Positions 16,933 to 26,076 are shown, counted from the stretch's first letter. The stretch is 64,000 bases of DNA from Bin87 sp965116565 (GCA_965116565.1 OZ220699.1:2852001-2916000), one strand, 5' to 3'. The notes: generated from the sequence alone by a model not told the origin. Made by a program: numbers and translations.

Positions 16933-17022
16933 TGCCCCTTGTCGACCGTAAACGGCTCCTGGGCGCGGTTTCGTGGCCTTGAGGCGAATTGCACCACTGA
17001 CGGAAAACGGTACCCTGCGGCG
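16933..17022. repeat. Hairpin repeat A, copy 5 (diverged)
   Basis: It contains GTAAACGGCTCCTGGGCGCG, GTGGCCTTGAGGCG and CACTGACGGAAAACGG. The right arm has lost CGCG, so the hairpin is weakened. A leader-like block with CGGCCGCCCCGTTATCGG follows at about 17056. Confidence 0.7.
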
Positions 17023-17172
17023 TCGTGTAGGCGACAGCGAGGCTGTCAACGAAATCGGCCGCCCCGTTATCGGCGACGGCTGGCGCCGCCGCAGGTAAGA
17101 GGCGGAGGTACACATCGTGGACAGAGGTGCCCTGCGCGGGCCGCTGCTGCTTGGTCAAACGGTGCCAGTATG

Positions 17173-17262
17173 GTCCCAGTTTCGGCCGGAAACGGCCCCC
17201 GGGCGCGTTTTGGCGGCCTTGAGGCGGAAACGTGCCACTGACGCGAAAACGGCGCCACCGGG
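17173..17262. repeat. Hairpin repeat A, copy 6
   Basis: It contains CAGTTTCGGCCGGAAACGG, GGGCGCGTTTTGGCGGCC, TTGAGGCGGAAACG and CACTGACGCGAAAACGG. This is the best-preserved copy together with copy 4. The IS element begins about 165 bp further on. Confidence 0.8.
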
Positions 17263-17425
17263 TGCCGCCATGGTCGAAATGGTGGGTCAGGTAACGAAGT
17301 TGGGCACCGTGGCTTCGTTGGCGGTGCCTGTCTACCTGCCTACCTACCGGCAGGCGACCTCCCCAACGGGGGCTCTACGTGCGCGGCACGTTTGAAGCCG
17401 CGGTTGAAGCTTTGTTCTTGACTAG

Positions 17426-18877
17426 GCTTTCCGCATTTTCAAGCGGCGTAGGCGAGGGAATCTACGAGTCGGTGGTATAGAGCTGCGGGGAGTTCCTGAG
17501 TGTCGGGGTCAGCGACCGACAGTGAGAAACCCTCTGACGCCAGCCACAGGTGTCGGCGCACCAGGGCGATGGCGTCCACGAAGGTTGGCGACGGTTTGTC
17601 GTACCAGGCGGCAGTGCGCTGGGTGATGGGGTGATGTTTTTGCAACGAATGGGCGGCCAGGGTGATCCAGGAGAAGAGGCCCAGCAGGACGGGGGTAGTG
17701 CGGGCGATAGCCAGGTCGGACCATTGGCGCTGGGTCTCCACTCCCAGGTGGGTGCGCACCTCCTGAAAGGTCACTTCCAGTTGCCAGCGCAAGACAAACC
17801 ACTCCAGGATCTGGGACGGGTTCGCCGACGGGTCGGTGCAGAGCAGGGCTTGGGGGTCGAAGGCGCCCTGTGGATCTCGGATCAGCACCCAGCGGATGGT
17901 GACGGCCGGTTTGCCCGAGCGATACCAGACGGCGGTTTGGGAGGTGAGTTCCACGGTGCGAGTGGTGCCGTCGTACCAGGACACCGCAGCGACGTTCCAG
18001 GCCACATGGTCCTGGTCAAGGAGGGTTTTGAGCGAGGGTCGCCGCTCGCCTTTCAGCGGCGGCCGGCCGTTCTGACCCGGCTGACGAGGCGGCGCTGGCG
18101 CATACAGAGCGGCGTCCAGGCGCAATCTGGCGATGAGGGTGACCGGTTCACGGAGCGACTGGCAGCAGTGCAGCAGGTCCAGTACGGCGTAGCCGTTGTC
18201 GCCCACCAGGACCAGCTCACGCTGGGGCAGCCAACGGCGCAGTTGCATGACCATCTGACGGGCCCAGTCGGTGACCTTCTTGTGCCGGCGCCCCTGTTGC
18301 TGGTGGTACCGCGACGAGGGCGCCAGCACGGTGAGCACCGGCAACGCCCAATGGCGTCCCGCCCAAGGGACGTGGCCTAGCCACATCAAAGAGATCCAGC
18401 GCAGCCCGCTGGCCTTGACCAGTTGGTTACGGCTGGAACGCACTGGGTCGCGGTAGATGGCCCGTGCCCTGATCTTGGCCCCGCGGCGTCGTTCCAGGGT
18501 TTCGTCGATGCCGAAGATCAAGGGGCCGTCGCCGCGATCCAGATGCTGGACTAGGAGTATCAGCAGGACATGGGCTACCCCACGGGACGACCACACCGCC
18601 CGATTGAGCACCGCGTGGTAGCGGGCGTAATTCCGGTCCTCGCTCAGTCCCATGACGCGCAGCGCCGCGGCCACGGTGCGTTGGCCCGGGGTCAGGATCG
18701 CGCCCACCAGCAGCAGTTGCGCCTTCTGCCAAGTCGGATTGGTGAACAGCATTGTGAAGGGAGCGAGTATCGGTACAATGGCATCGGGCAGGGTGAGCAT
18801 GGTCGGGCCTTTCCGTCGAAAGTTGGGTCAGGCCAGCTTACCCTGTCTTTTTACTTTTTCTAAATTTTGCGGAAAGT
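17426..18877 (-). mobile_element. IS701-like insertion sequence, about 1.45 kb
   Basis: The ends are imperfect inverted repeats: GCTTTCCGCATTTT at the left and, read inward from the right, ACTTTCCGCAAAAT. The bases just outside are CTAG (17422-17425) and CCAG (18878-18881), a near-match to the 4-bp YTAR target duplication of the IS701 family. One transposase gene fills the element. The intact frame suggests recent activity. Confidence 0.7.
17439..18800 (-). CDS. IS701-like DDE transposase
   Basis: This is an intact 453-residue transposase starting at ATG 18800 with GGAAAGG upstream. The three acidic catalytic regions are visible: FGIDETLERRRG (first Asp), ELVLVGDNGYAVLD (second Asp), and LRWQLEVTFQEVRTHLG (Glu, the YREKxxxE-like region). 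The N-terminal region is helical with QRTVAAALRVMG as a probable DNA-binding part. It would cut and paste the surrounding element. The stop overlaps the left inverted repeat. No frameshift was seen, so it is probably functional. Confidence 0.88.
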   Translation of the reverse strand: MLTLPDAIVPILAPFTMLFTNPTWQKAQLLLVGAILTPGQRTVAAALRVMGLSEDRNYARYHAVLNRAVWSSRGVAHVLLILLVQHLDRGDGPLIFGIDETLERRRGAKIRARAIYRDPVRSSRNQLVKASGLRWISLMWLGHVPWAGRHWALPVLTVLAPSSRYHQQQGRRHKKVTDWARQMVMQLRRWLPQRELVLVGDNGYAVLDLLHCCQSLREPVTLIARLRLDAALYAPAPPRQPGQNGRPPLKGERRPSLKTLLDQDHVAWNVAAVSWYDGTTRTVELTSQTAVWYRSGKPAVTIRWVLIRDPQGAFDPQALLCTDPSANPSQILEWFVLRWQLEVTFQEVRTHLGVETQRQWSDLAIARTTPVLLGLFSWITLAAHSLQKHHPITQRTAAWYDKPSPTFVDAIALVRRHLWLASEGFSLSVADPDTQELPAALYHRLVDSLAYAA

Positions 18878-18953
18878 CCAGCTTGACGCCTTCTCGCGGG
18901 GTGGACGGGGACGCCGTGTGGTTGCAATTATCGCCCTAGGAGGCGATTGCATC

Positions 18954-19232
18954 ATGGCCGTTCACATCGGAAATCCCGTGCTGATGCACGGCGGTCCCGG
19001 TGCCAGGTCGTCCTACGGCGGTGTTCCGCTGCGTAACGCTCTTTCGCGCCGGTTGCGGGAGTCGATGCGCGACGCTTGGCGTCCTTGGCTTCTCGGCGTC
19101 TGGTGTTCGGTGATTTCGGGGACCGTCGTTCCGTGGGTCGTGGTCGTCCGGTCTTCGCGCATGGCGCGTAGTTCGCGGGTTGGCTGGACGGTCACTGGGC
19201 GTTCTTTCCGGCGGTGTATCGCCTCGCGATGA
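18954..19232 (+). CDS. Doubtful small protein, 92 aa
   Basis: The ATG at 18954 has GGAGG 11 bases upstream, which is rather far. The sequence is Arg/Ser-rich with one hydrophobic stretch (WLLGVWCSVISGTVVPWVVV). It overlaps the 3' end of the convergent gene by 40 bp. A competing minus-strand frame (19013-19195) has a GTG start coupled to the upstream stop. Only one of them is likely to be real. Confidence 0.3.
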   Translation: MAVHIGNPVLMHGGPGARSSYGGVPLRNALSRRLRESMRDAWRPWLLGVWCSVISGTVVPWVVVVRSSRMARSSRVGWTVTGRSFRRCIASR

Positions 19233-19551
19233 TGGTCAGGGACGTTGCCATGACGGCGGCGACGGTGCCCATGCCCAAGTTGGCGAGTGCGTGAGTCACC
19301 GTTGCCAGCTGTGGGTTTTGACTGGCCGTGAACGCCCAGACCGCGGCTCCGGCCATGGTGCCGGTGAGAGCTGCCGTCATGATGACGGCCACTCGGGCTT
19401 CATTGGTGTCCGTGAGCTTGGCGTCCTTGGCGATTGTCCAGTTCTGGTAGGCCAACCAAGTGGTTGCGCCGCCGACGGCCAGCAGTGCCAGTAAGGTGAA
19501 GACGTTCATGTCGGGCATTTTGCGGTTTTCCTCGGTTGTAGTGTTCATCGG
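19192..19551 (-). CDS. Small membrane protein, three hydrophobic segments
   Basis: This is 119 residues with hydrophobic stretches at about residues 16-32 (LLALLAVGGATTWLAYQ), 52-72 and 86-108, ending in a basic tail. ATG 19551 or ATG 19518 could be the start; the latter has GAGG upstream. Leader repeat L ends upstream with a GAGGAG site. The position that holds ATG in the other long copy appears to be ACG here, so the start may have slipped downstream. No family recognised. Confidence 0.5.
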   Translation of the reverse strand, partial: PMNTTTEENRKMPDMNVFTLLALLAVGGATTWLAYQNWTIAKDAKLTDTNEARVAVIMTAALTGTMAGAAVWAFTASQNPQLATVTHALANLGMGTVAAVMATSLTIIARRYTAGKNAQ

Positions 19552-19605
19552 CCGTGTTCCGGTTGCCACGTTGTCGGCGCGGCGGCCGTCTCCCTGGATC
19601 GTGGG

Positions 19606-19815
19606 GTGGTTTCTCCTCACGGGGAGTCGGGAGTCTGCGCTCCTGTCTTGCTTCAGTGCAACAGGGGTCGCATCGGCCGCAGGCAGGCCTGGAGTCGGCG
19701 TGATGGTATTTGGTCCCGCGATGAGCTGGCGGCCGCCCGGGTGGCTGTACGGGCGAGGTTTCCGCATCCGGCGAGAGAAACGAAACCGGCCGCCCCGTCG
19801 TCGGTGGCGGCCGGC
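19606..19815 (-). repeat. Leader repeat L, copy 4 (long form)
   Basis: This is collinear with 5487-5690 over about 200 bp. It includes a clean hairpin, CGGCCGCC-N11-GGCGGCCG (about 19787-19813), followed on the minus strand by GTTTCGTTTC and ending in GTGAGGAGAAACC. It occupies most of the gene-free interval 19552-19994, which shows nothing else. Confidence 0.7.
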
Positions 19816-19994
19816 TTCGCCGTTGGTCGGTGACAGGCTTCATTGTGGCAGTGCGCGGCGGGCTCGCGCCACCGGCGGGCGTCATCAATCTCCGACTTCA
19901 AGTGGAATGGGTGTTTTGCACGCTACAGGCTTGGTTGCTAGAATGCGCTTCGGGCGGATCCAAGACGTGCTGTCGCGGTCTTCGAGCGGGATTC

Positions 19995-22900
19995 ATGACC
20001 CGACTGGTTTCCATGCCTACCTACCCGCACATCGACATTTACTACGAAAAGCTCCGCGAACTCGTTGAGTTCGGCGGAGTCGCCAACGAGGAAAACATCC
20101 GCTTGGCGTTCGTGAACTGCCTGTCGGCCTATTGTGCTGAGCACCCTGAACGGTTGGTGCTGGTTCCCGAGCTTCGTTCGGACCGCAGCAATAAGCCCGA
20201 CGGGACGGTGCGGGACTCCCTGCGCATGACGCGCGGCCTGTGGGAGGCCAAGGATGCCCGAGACGACTTGGACCGCGAGATCCGGAACAAGCTCGGGCAA
20301 GGCTACTCGGGCGACAACATCCTGTTCGAGAACTCGGTCACAGCCGTCCTGATTCAGAACGACCAGGAAGTGATGCGTACAGAGATGGCTGACCTAGCCG
20401 CGCTTGACGGACTGATTCGGAAGTTCCTTGGCTACGAGTTACCGGAGATCCAGGAGTTCCGCGAAGCGCGCCAGCAATTCAGGGCTGACCTGCCGGTCGT
20501 GCTGGAGAGCCTGCGCGACACTATTGTCGAGGCCGAGGCCGACAACGCGGAGTACCAGAAAGCGGCAGAGATGTTTCTCGGACTGTGCCACCAGTCCATT
20601 AGCCCGGATGTGACGAACGACAACGTTCGGGAGATGCTGATCCAGCACATCCTGACCAAGGACATCTTCCTGAGGGTGTTCGCCGAGGACCAGTTCCATC
20701 GGGAAAACAACGTTGCCCGGCAGCTGGATGCCTTGGAGGGAACGTTCTTCACGGGTAACGTGCGGCGTGATGCCGTCGACCGGTTGCGGGCCTACTATGG
20801 TGCCATTGGCCGGGCTGCGGACGACATCGCCGAGTACGGCGAGAAGCAACAGTTCCTGAAAGCCATATATGAAGATTTCTACCAGGCTTACAACCCTGGA
20901 GCTGCTGACCGCCTCGGCGTGGTGTACACGCCCAATGAGGTGGTGGACTTCATCATCAGAGGCACCGACTGGCTGCTGCAGAAGCATTTCGGCAAGACGC
21001 TGGGCGACAAGAAAGTGAACATCCTCGACCCCGCGACGGGCACGGGCACGTTCGTCACCAACCTGATGAACCATCTGCCGGCCGACCGGCTGGAGTACAA
21101 ATACCGGAACGAGATCCACGCCAATGAGGTGGAAATTCTTCCGTACTACATCGCGAACCTGAACATCGAGTACACGTTCAAGGAACTGACGGGCCGTTAT
21201 GAGGAGTTCCCGAACCTGTGCTTCGTGGACACGCTGGACAACATGGACTGGAAGGGAGCCAGTGGTGCCGCTGTGCAACGGCAGACTATGTTGAACTTGG
21301 GCGCAGTTTCCGAGGAAAACTGGATCCGCGTTCAGGAGCAGAACGAGAAGCCCATCAGCGTGATCATCGGGAACCCGCCGTACAACGCGAACCAGCAGAA
21401 CGAAAACGACAACAATAAGAATCGGGAGTATCGCGACATCGACCGTCGCATCCGCGAGACCTACATCAAGGAAAGTACGGCGCAGAAGACCAAGCAGTAC
21501 GATATGTACAAACGGTTCCTCCGCTGGGCTTCAGACCGCTTAGAGGACGACGGCATCATTGGTTTCGTCAGTAACAGTGCGTTCTTGGACGCCCGACAGG
21601 ACGACGGTTTCCGTAAAGTCGTTGCCGAGGAGTTCAATGAACTGTGGGCTGTTGACCTGAAGGGCAACGCTCGAACCAGCGGCGAACGGCGCCGACAGGA
21701 AGGCGGCAATGTGTTCGACGACAAGATCCGCGTCGACGTTGCGATCTACTTCTTGGTGCGGCGCAAAAGTGTCGATGGGTTCAAGGTGTATTACAACGCG
21801 GTCCACGACTACGCGAAAGCCTTCGACAAGGTCGCCTACGTTGCGGGCAAGGCTGTTGACACTATGGAGTTCTTTGAGATTACTCCTGATGCCAAGGCCA
21901 ACTGGCTGGACCAGTCGGAAAGTGGTTTTGACGCTTTGGTTCCGTTGGCGAACCGGGAAACCAAATTGGCGAAGTCGGTCGCTGATGAGCAGGCGATTTT
22001 CGGTCTAAATTCGCTTGGGATCGCAACCAATCGCGACGAATGGACCTACGATTTCGACTTCGACAGGCTGACGGACAAAGTGCTGTTTTTCTCCAAGGTC
22101 TACCGCGATGAGATGCAGCGGTTCAGTGATGAAAACCCAGATCACAATGCCCTGGGTGACTGGGTGGACAGGTCCATAAAATGGACAGCTGAGCTGGAAA
22201 ACCATCTCATGAAAGGTGATCCGGTGCATTTTGCCACGACGCACATCACGCGAGCCATGTACCGTCCGTTTGTCGCGAAGCACTGCTACTACGCACCGAT
22301 AATCACCCACCGCCGGTATCAAATGCCGCAAATTTTTCCTCACCAGCAGCTCGACGCTAACCCGACAATCAATTTCGCTGCCCGTCATCGCTCTTTCTTC
22401 GCGTTGGCGTCTGACAAATTGATGGACTTGCATTTCGTCGGCGACAATCAGTGCCTTCCACTCTACCGCTACGCGTCGGACGGGAGGCGGGTCAGCAACA
22501 TCACCGGATGGGGGCTCCGTCAGTTCCATGAGCATTATGGGGATGACGGTATTGAAGCCGAGGACGTATTCGCCTACGTGTACGCGATGCTGCATGACCC
22601 GACTTACCGCCAGCGGTACGAGGTTGACCTGCGCCGGGAGTTCCCACGGGTGTTTTTCCAAGACGATTTCGCCTGGTGGGCGCAGCAGGGGCGGGAACTG
22701 CTTGACCTGCACATTGGGTTCGAGACGGCTGGTCCTTGGCCACTGGAACGTCAGGACAAGGACGGCATGACACCGACGAAAGCCATCCTGCGAGCCGACA
22801 AGGCGCGTGGTGCCATCACGCTGGATGAGCAGACGACGCTGGCCGGCGTGCCTGGAGAGGCGTGGGAGTACCGGCTGGGTAACCGGTCAGCCTTGGAGTG

Positions 22901-23087
22901 GGTGCTGGACCAGTACAAGGAACGCAAGCCCAGAGACCCGACGATCCGCGAGTTTTTCAACACTTACCGCTTCGCGGACCACAAGGAGCGCGTGATTGAT
23001 CTACTTGGGCGCGTCTGCGCCGTCAGCGCGTTCACAACGACCATCGTCAACGAGTTGCGTGATATGTCCTCAATCGGGCAAGATTAG
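19995..23087 (+). CDS. ISP/type IIG-like restriction-modification enzyme
   Basis: This single polypeptide of about 1030 residues combines cleavage and methylation. Near the N-terminus PDGT (68-71) and WEAK (83-86) give a PD-(D/E)XK nuclease signature. The amino-methyltransferase has DPATGTGTFV at about 345-354 (SAM binding) and IIGNPPYN at about 458-464 (catalytic NPPY, N6-adenine). The C-terminal 450 residues should form the target recognition domain. It lacks the helicase motors of full-length ISP enzymes. ATG 19995 is chosen because GCGGGA lies upstream; ATG 20013 is an alternative. A putative nuclease gene follows 41 bp downstream. Confidence 0.85.
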   Translation: MTRLVSMPTYPHIDIYYEKLRELVEFGGVANEENIRLAFVNCLSAYCAEHPERLVLVPELRSDRSNKPDGTVRDSLRMTRGLWEAKDARDDLDREIRNKLGQGYSGDNILFENSVTAVLIQNDQEVMRTEMADLAALDGLIRKFLGYELPEIQEFREARQQFRADLPVVLESLRDTIVEAEADNAEYQKAAEMFLGLCHQSISPDVTNDNVREMLIQHILTKDIFLRVFAEDQFHRENNVARQLDALEGTFFTGNVRRDAVDRLRAYYGAIGRAADDIAEYGEKQQFLKAIYEDFYQAYNPGAADRLGVVYTPNEVVDFIIRGTDWLLQKHFGKTLGDKKVNILDPATGTGTFVTNLMNHLPADRLEYKYRNEIHANEVEILPYYIANLNIEYTFKELTGRYEEFPNLCFVDTLDNMDWKGASGAAVQRQTMLNLGAVSEENWIRVQEQNEKPISVIIGNPPYNANQQNENDNNKNREYRDIDRRIRETYIKESTAQKTKQYDMYKRFLRWASDRLEDDGIIGFVSNSAFLDARQDDGFRKVVAEEFNELWAVDLKGNARTSGERRRQEGGNVFDDKIRVDVAIYFLVRRKSVDGFKVYYNAVHDYAKAFDKVAYVAGKAVDTMEFFEITPDAKANWLDQSESGFDALVPLANRETKLAKSVADEQAIFGLNSLGIATNRDEWTYDFDFDRLTDKVLFFSKVYRDEMQRFSDENPDHNALGDWVDRSIKWTAELENHLMKGDPVHFATTHITRAMYRPFVAKHCYYAPIITHRRYQMPQIFPHQQLDANPTINFAARHRSFFALASDKLMDLHFVGDNQCLPLYRYASDGRRVSNITGWGLRQFHEHYGDDGIEAEDVFAYVYAMLHDPTYRQRYEVDLRREFPRVFFQDDFAWWAQQGRELLDLHIGFETAGPWPLERQDKDGMTPTKAILRADKARGAITLDEQTTLAGVPGEAWEYRLGNRSALEWVLDQYKERKPRDPTIREFFNTYRFADHKERVIDLLGRVCAVSAFTTTIVNELRDMSSIGQD

Positions 23088-23128
23088 GTTCGGGGAAAGA
23101 CCTGCCCGACACGCCAAGCCCTTTGGTG

Positions 23129-23911
23129 ATGAAATTATTCACCGAACAGAAATGGATGGAAGAGCGCCAAGTCAAACTCGCTCTGACCGAGTTGGGCTTG
23201 GGGCATTGCGCTGAGGCTTTGAGGGAGGGGGAAAGCCCTGACTTCATCTTTCCGCTAGACGGCCGGCCAATCGGGATTGAGGTGGTTGAGTTCTTCTACC
23301 CCACGGACCAAATTGGCAACCCCGATGAGCGTGTACCTCAAGGGTTCCAGAACCTGCGCCACCAAGCGGTGGAAGAAGCGCGTAAGAGGTTCCGTGGCAG
23401 CGGTGGTCCTCCCCTATCTGTGACCGTGATGTTCAACGACTATCCCCACCCTCAAGGCCCGAGGAGCAGAGCGGGCGTTGAAGATTTCGCCGAACGGTTT
23501 CAACGTGTCGTGTCGAACAACGGCTGGTCCAATGACCGACTCGTCCATTTGCCGTTCTGCTTTCCACTAGATGCCCCCGAAGTGAGTCTCTACATAGTTG
23601 CGCCCGGTATTGACGACAAGGGCGAGTTTTGGGCCTGCGAAGGGAATCCGAACGGTCCTTCCGTACAACCGGAGCACGTACAAGCCGTCTTGGACAAAAA
23701 ATCCATAAAGCACGACTTCTATGCGGCAAAGTGCGATGCCGTTTGGTTGCTGATTGTGCACGGCGGCGCAATCCGCACCCTCACCTGTGGATTGGGCGAT
23801 GACGCTCGGCAAGCGTCGTACTCGTTCCCGTTTGAGCGCGCATTCTGGTTCGACCGGCTTCCGCCCAACCCACCTTTCACTCTGAAGCGTTGCCGCTCGC
23901 AGCCAGACTGA
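23129..23911 (+). CDS. Putative PD-(D/E)XK nuclease downstream of R-M gene
   Basis: This 260-residue protein starts at ATG 23129; an upstream TTG (23123) is also possible. Residues 37-54, SPDFIF...GRPIGIEVVEF, place an aspartate and two glutamates in the spacing of a PD-(D/E)XK fold, though Lys is replaced by Val/Val. The rest alternates strands and helices without a known domain. It closely follows the R-M gene and may be a co-expressed nuclease or DNA-end-processing partner. The same frame remains open after its TGA and reads protein-like to 24084, so the gene may once have been longer or fused. Confidence 0.55.
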   Translation: MKLFTEQKWMEERQVKLALTELGLGHCAEALREGESPDFIFPLDGRPIGIEVVEFFYPTDQIGNPDERVPQGFQNLRHQAVEEARKRFRGSGGPPLSVTVMFNDYPHPQGPRSRAGVEDFAERFQRVVSNNGWSNDRLVHLPFCFPLDAPEVSLYIVAPGIDDKGEFWACEGNPNGPSVQPEHVQAVLDKKSIKHDFYAAKCDAVWLLIVHGGAIRTLTCGLGDDARQASYSFPFERAFWFDRLPPNPPFTLKRCRSQPD

Positions 23912-24084
23912 GGTCAGAGCCCCACGACAACGTTGCAATTGTTCCCGGGTTCCAATCTATATCCACATTACAGAGCGCTGAACGAAATCGAATGGTCAAA
24001 TCATCCCGACTTCGACCAAGTGCGACTCATACTGTGCCGGCCCATCCAACGCAAAATCAACAAACTAAAGGATGGGAGAGATAG
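23912..24084 (+). pseudogene. In-frame protein-like extension after stop
   Basis: Immediately after TGA 23909-23911 the same frame reads PGSNLYPHYRALNEIEWS, then CRPIQRKINKLKDG to TGA 24084. The composition is protein-like, and TTG codons near 23939 could serve as starts. It could be a small separate gene or the C-terminus of a gene broken by a stop codon. No family recognised. Confidence 0.35.
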
Positions 24085-24340
24085 TTGAGGTGCCCAAAGG
24101 GCCCGCAAAACCGCGAGCACATTCCTGGCAATTGGCCAGTATGGCCCTCAGCAACTGCGATGATTGCTGGCACCATCGAACTACCCACTATTCATGATGG
24201 AATCGGAAAGATAATCGCAGCAGCCTACGGTACACCATAGGACGCAGAAGGCTCGGAAGCCTTTGCCAAAACAATCGCCGTGTTTCCACCATACCGTGAC
24301 TCGCTACCGCCGGCGAATCTTCCTTTGAGGGACGGACACG
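24085..24340. other. Intergenic region before HEPN gene
   Basis: This holds only frames below 40 codons, such as a GTG-started one at about 24091 with CDDCWHH. Nothing can be supported. A GAGGGAC ribosome binding site closes the region at 24327. Confidence 0.35.
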
Positions 24341-25654
24341 ATGGAGAAAAACAAGAACATCCAAAAAATTGAAGACATTCTTGAGAAAGTCTTTGACGCC
24401 AAACAAAACGAGCCCTTCACTTTGAAGATCACGTTAGACGACCAAACGGAAAGTAAGACCGCCACATGGGCTATGGGGATGTACGGCCCGTCGATTACAA
24501 CGCACGAGCGGCCCGCGGAACCACAGCCTTTTGGGCAGCACGAACCCGAGCCCGACCATGTGAAGATAGACTTGCCTTTCGGGTATTCAGTGTTCAATCC
24601 CCTTTGGCTCGGTCGAAAGGCGTCCACTCGGCACCACGAGGGGACCATAATCTCGTCGCGCAAAAACGTGACGTACGTCCCGAACAATTGGATCGAAAAA
24701 CGACCAGACTGGAAGTGCGACTACGCTTGGTTCGCCATCGAGGGGATTCCAATCCTCCCAGCCCCGCCAGACGCCGAGTCCGAACTTCGTGACAGTCCTC
24801 TCCACATGAACCCCCGTTTCGTAGTGGAACCAGTGACCACGCTGAACTGGACCGTCCGAGACCACCAAATCAGTATCAGGGAACACCCTTACACCTACGT
24901 CTCCGAGCCACACTACTCCGGCACACTTTGTCGGGCCGACCGCAACCCAATGGACAAGCACGAAATTGAAACGAAGATCGGCGTCCTGTGCGACGCCTGG
25001 AAATTCGCGACCGCTACCGACACCAGAGCACGAGCCACTGTAGCTTACGACTTCAGTAGCCGCGAGCCCAAGGCCGTTGCCGTCAGAGGGAACCGCGATT
25101 ATCCGTCCACTGAACGAGACACCTGGTTCAAATCGTACGACCGAGAGGCTATTGGCAAAGTAGAGGCGGTCGCAAACCTCATCGACCACTCTAGGGAAAA
25201 CGTATATCTCACCCAGGCAATACGTTGCTTGGTGGCTGCCGAATCTCTCGCCAATCTCGGTCTGCCTGACATCGCTCTAACGACAGCCGTCAACGCTCTT
25301 GAAGCGCTCTGCGAATGGAAACAAGTCAGACCCAAATCGGAGGGAGTTGACCCACCCCAGCTATCGAAGGCACTTGAGGACCTGATCACCGTAGGAAAGT
25401 TGAGCCTACGTGAACCCAAAGCTGCACACCAAAGGCTGGAGGACATTTGCAAGCTCCGTAACGATGTAGCACATGCCCGGAAACCCCAATTCGACGCGTA
25501 CGACTATATCAAGATGCACCAAGCGTTTCAGGAATGCCAATGGCTGACAGAGGCCCTCATCTTGAAAGGCGCCACTGGAGATACAACCAAGTTTCCACGC
25601 TATGTGGACACAGCTGACGGCAAAAAAACGTTGAAAGATTTGGTCGTGTCCTAA
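24341..25654 (+). CDS. HEPN-domain protein (putative RNase), 437 aa
   Basis: The C-terminal 150 residues are helical and end with LRNDVAHAR (R373...H378), the Rx4H motif of HEPN ribonucleases. The preceding helix LTTAVNALEALCEW fits the four-helix HEPN bundle. The N-terminal 260 residues are beta-rich and of unknown fold. HEPN proteins often act as toxins or abortive-infection effectors, so a defence role is plausible given the R-M neighbour. The start is supported by GAGGGAC. Codon use is less G+C-rich and more A/C-rich than in neighbouring genes. Confidence 0.65.
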   Translation: MEKNKNIQKIEDILEKVFDAKQNEPFTLKITLDDQTESKTATWAMGMYGPSITTHERPAEPQPFGQHEPEPDHVKIDLPFGYSVFNPLWLGRKASTRHHEGTIISSRKNVTYVPNNWIEKRPDWKCDYAWFAIEGIPILPAPPDAESELRDSPLHMNPRFVVEPVTTLNWTVRDHQISIREHPYTYVSEPHYSGTLCRADRNPMDKHEIETKIGVLCDAWKFATATDTRARATVAYDFSSREPKAVAVRGNRDYPSTERDTWFKSYDREAIGKVEAVANLIDHSRENVYLTQAIRCLVAAESLANLGLPDIALTTAVNALEALCEWKQVRPKSEGVDPPQLSKALEDLITVGKLSLREPKAAHQRLEDICKLRNDVAHARKPQFDAYDYIKMHQAFQECQWLTEALILKGATGDTTKFPRYVDTADGKKTLKDLVVS

Positions 25655-25890
25655 GCGTCAAATCAAGCGCACACCGCAGGGTTAGGGATGTCCTTTGCAT
25701 CGCCGGCGACCTGCCCACCGTCGTTGAAAACGAGCTGTCGGACTTGCGCCGTCTTAGCCTGGGTGGCCGCGAATTGGTGCTGCGCCTAGAGCTGTTGCAG
25801 GAACGCTACCGCCTGAACCCAGAAAGGCAGGGCGAGGTTGCCACCGCGCCTGAGGCGACGCGCATCATCTGCTCCGATGGACTGCTGTAA
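25651..25890 (+). pseudogene. Orphan coding-like fragment
   Basis: One frame stays open to TAA 25888-25890 and reads DLPTVVENELSDLRRLSLGG, then LVLRLELLQERYRLNPERQG, clearly protein-like. It has no ATG, GTG or TTG start in a sensible place. It is probably the 3' end of a gene whose front was lost by recombination. No family assigned. Confidence 0.4.
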
Positions 25891-26076
25891 AGCGCTTCAC
25901 TGGACAGCCCGCTTTCGGGATACCATCGGGTTCCCGATACCCATTTCAAGAGCAGTCAATACCCCGCGACGAGCTCTGCCATGGTCGGAACGGAAACCGT
26001 CACACCATTGAACGGTTTGGGCAATCGACACCAGAATTCTGGAGTAGCGGAATCGGCTCATCTATTCCCTCGTCGT

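Noticed and set aside
1022..17262. Integron attC sites for the repeated hairpins
   Set aside because: Copies lack the RYYYAAC and GTTRRRY core sites, genes are on both strands, and no integron integrase was seen.
19013..19195. 60-residue minus-strand ORF coupled by GTGA to the membrane protein gene
   Set aside because: Low-complexity composition and full overlap with another frame; kept only as an alternative to the doubtful plus-strand gene at 18954.
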